NCBI RefSeq assembly: GCF_901709675.1
Contig: NC_051088.1
Location: 9,202,193 to 9,266,192, forward strand
DNA: 64,000 nucleotides
Direction of reading: 5' to 3'
DNA from: Syngnathus acus
Taxonomy: Eukaryota; Chordata; Actinopteri; Syngnathiformes; Syngnathidae
The notes under the pieces are model-generated. The model was not told the DNA's origin and searched no databases. It was given only the letters and a program-made list of their open reading frames with translations. A program made the translations under genes and the position numbers. Shown here one piece after another: positions 63,359 to 64,000 of this stretch; within the stretch, counting starts at the first letter, position 1; each line of letters opens with the position of its first letter.

Positions 63359-64000
63359 CTATAGGAAAAGACAGGAAAGAGCACAGGAACAAAAAATCAT
63401 GAGTATGTTAAAAAATACTATATTTGTTTACAAGGCTCAAGAAAGCAAACTGTTCAAAACATCCGAGAAAAGGGACAAGGGAAAATTAATTGCCCTTGTG
63501 TGGGAACCAGCCAAAATTATTAGTTGACTTCAGATCCAACTCTGTGTTTTGGTTTCTGTGGGTCAATCTAACGCAAAGATTGATTCCTCGAATGTGAACA
63601 AAACCAAATGGAAAATGAATGAATCAGGTCTGGGTGGTGCTCTGACTGTTCTCATTTACAAAGTCTGGCCAAGTAGTTCATTAAGAATGATTTATGATAG
63701 CAGAAGTGAATTTGCAAAAAAAAGAAGGAAGATTTTGGATGAAAAAAAGGCTGATTGAAGAAAAGAAGATCAATACAAGCTTTTGGTTTCAGCAGTTTTC
63801 ATTTGGATTTTACGCCACATCTACTACCAGAGTTGAAAATTATCAATACAAATCAATCAATGAAATGAATTTGGAGCAAGTACATCATGGAGTTCAAGTC
63901 ACTCAAGTCATCAAAACATCATTTGTGCAACCACCTCTTCCTGCCCAAAATGACTTCCTGCTACCATTTCATTGGCTGCACGATAAATGAATTATAAGAG

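Overview
The window is vertebrate DNA, almost certainly from a ray-finned (teleost) fish. It has intron-split genes with short coding exons, long AT-rich spacers full of (GT)n, (ATGG)n, (TTTA)n and (GAAA)n microsatellites, short DNA transposons, and many old copies of a teleost interspersed repeat whose tail reads GGGATAGGCTCCAGC and often ends in ATGG repeats. Some copies seem to have a tRNA-like head of a kind I associate with percomorphs, perhaps pipefish and seahorses; that species guess is weak.

Left part (about 1-42.5 kb): no protein-coding gene that I can support. It holds the muscle microRNA cluster. A mir-1 hairpin lies at 13558-13628 and a mir-133a hairpin at 22803-22886, both on the plus strand and 9.2 kb apart. 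Splice-site-like sequences at 8573, 11722, 22721-22799 and 26795-26855 outline a possible spliced host transcript. The rest is spacer with repeats and a few GC-richer, possibly regulatory islands, including one at 20.55-21.05 kb between the two microRNAs.

Middle (42.5-48.3 kb): a complete solute carrier organic anion transporter gene, slco4a1, on the plus strand. Eleven coding exons join in frame to 765 codons plus a stop.

Right part (51.0-64.0 kb): most of a voltage-gated potassium channel gene, kcnq2, on the minus strand. Fourteen exons are present, matching human exons 2 to the last; exon 1 lies beyond the right edge. The exons join in frame to 756 whole codons plus the stop. slco4a1 and kcnq2 converge tail to tail.

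mir-1-1/mir-133a-2, SLCO4A1 and KCNQ2 all lie in human 20q13.33, so this is a compact fish version of that block. The genes do not form one pathway: muscle microRNAs, an organic anion/thyroid hormone transporter and a neuronal M-current channel are neighbours by ancestry. The points most worth checking are the mir-133a hairpin abutting a putative splice donor, a valine at the TEA-determining pore position of Kcnq2, a GC-AG intron in kcnq2, alternative acceptors in slco4a1, a hAT element with a perfect 8-bp target-site duplication beside a kcnq2 exon, and telomere-like repeat arrays.
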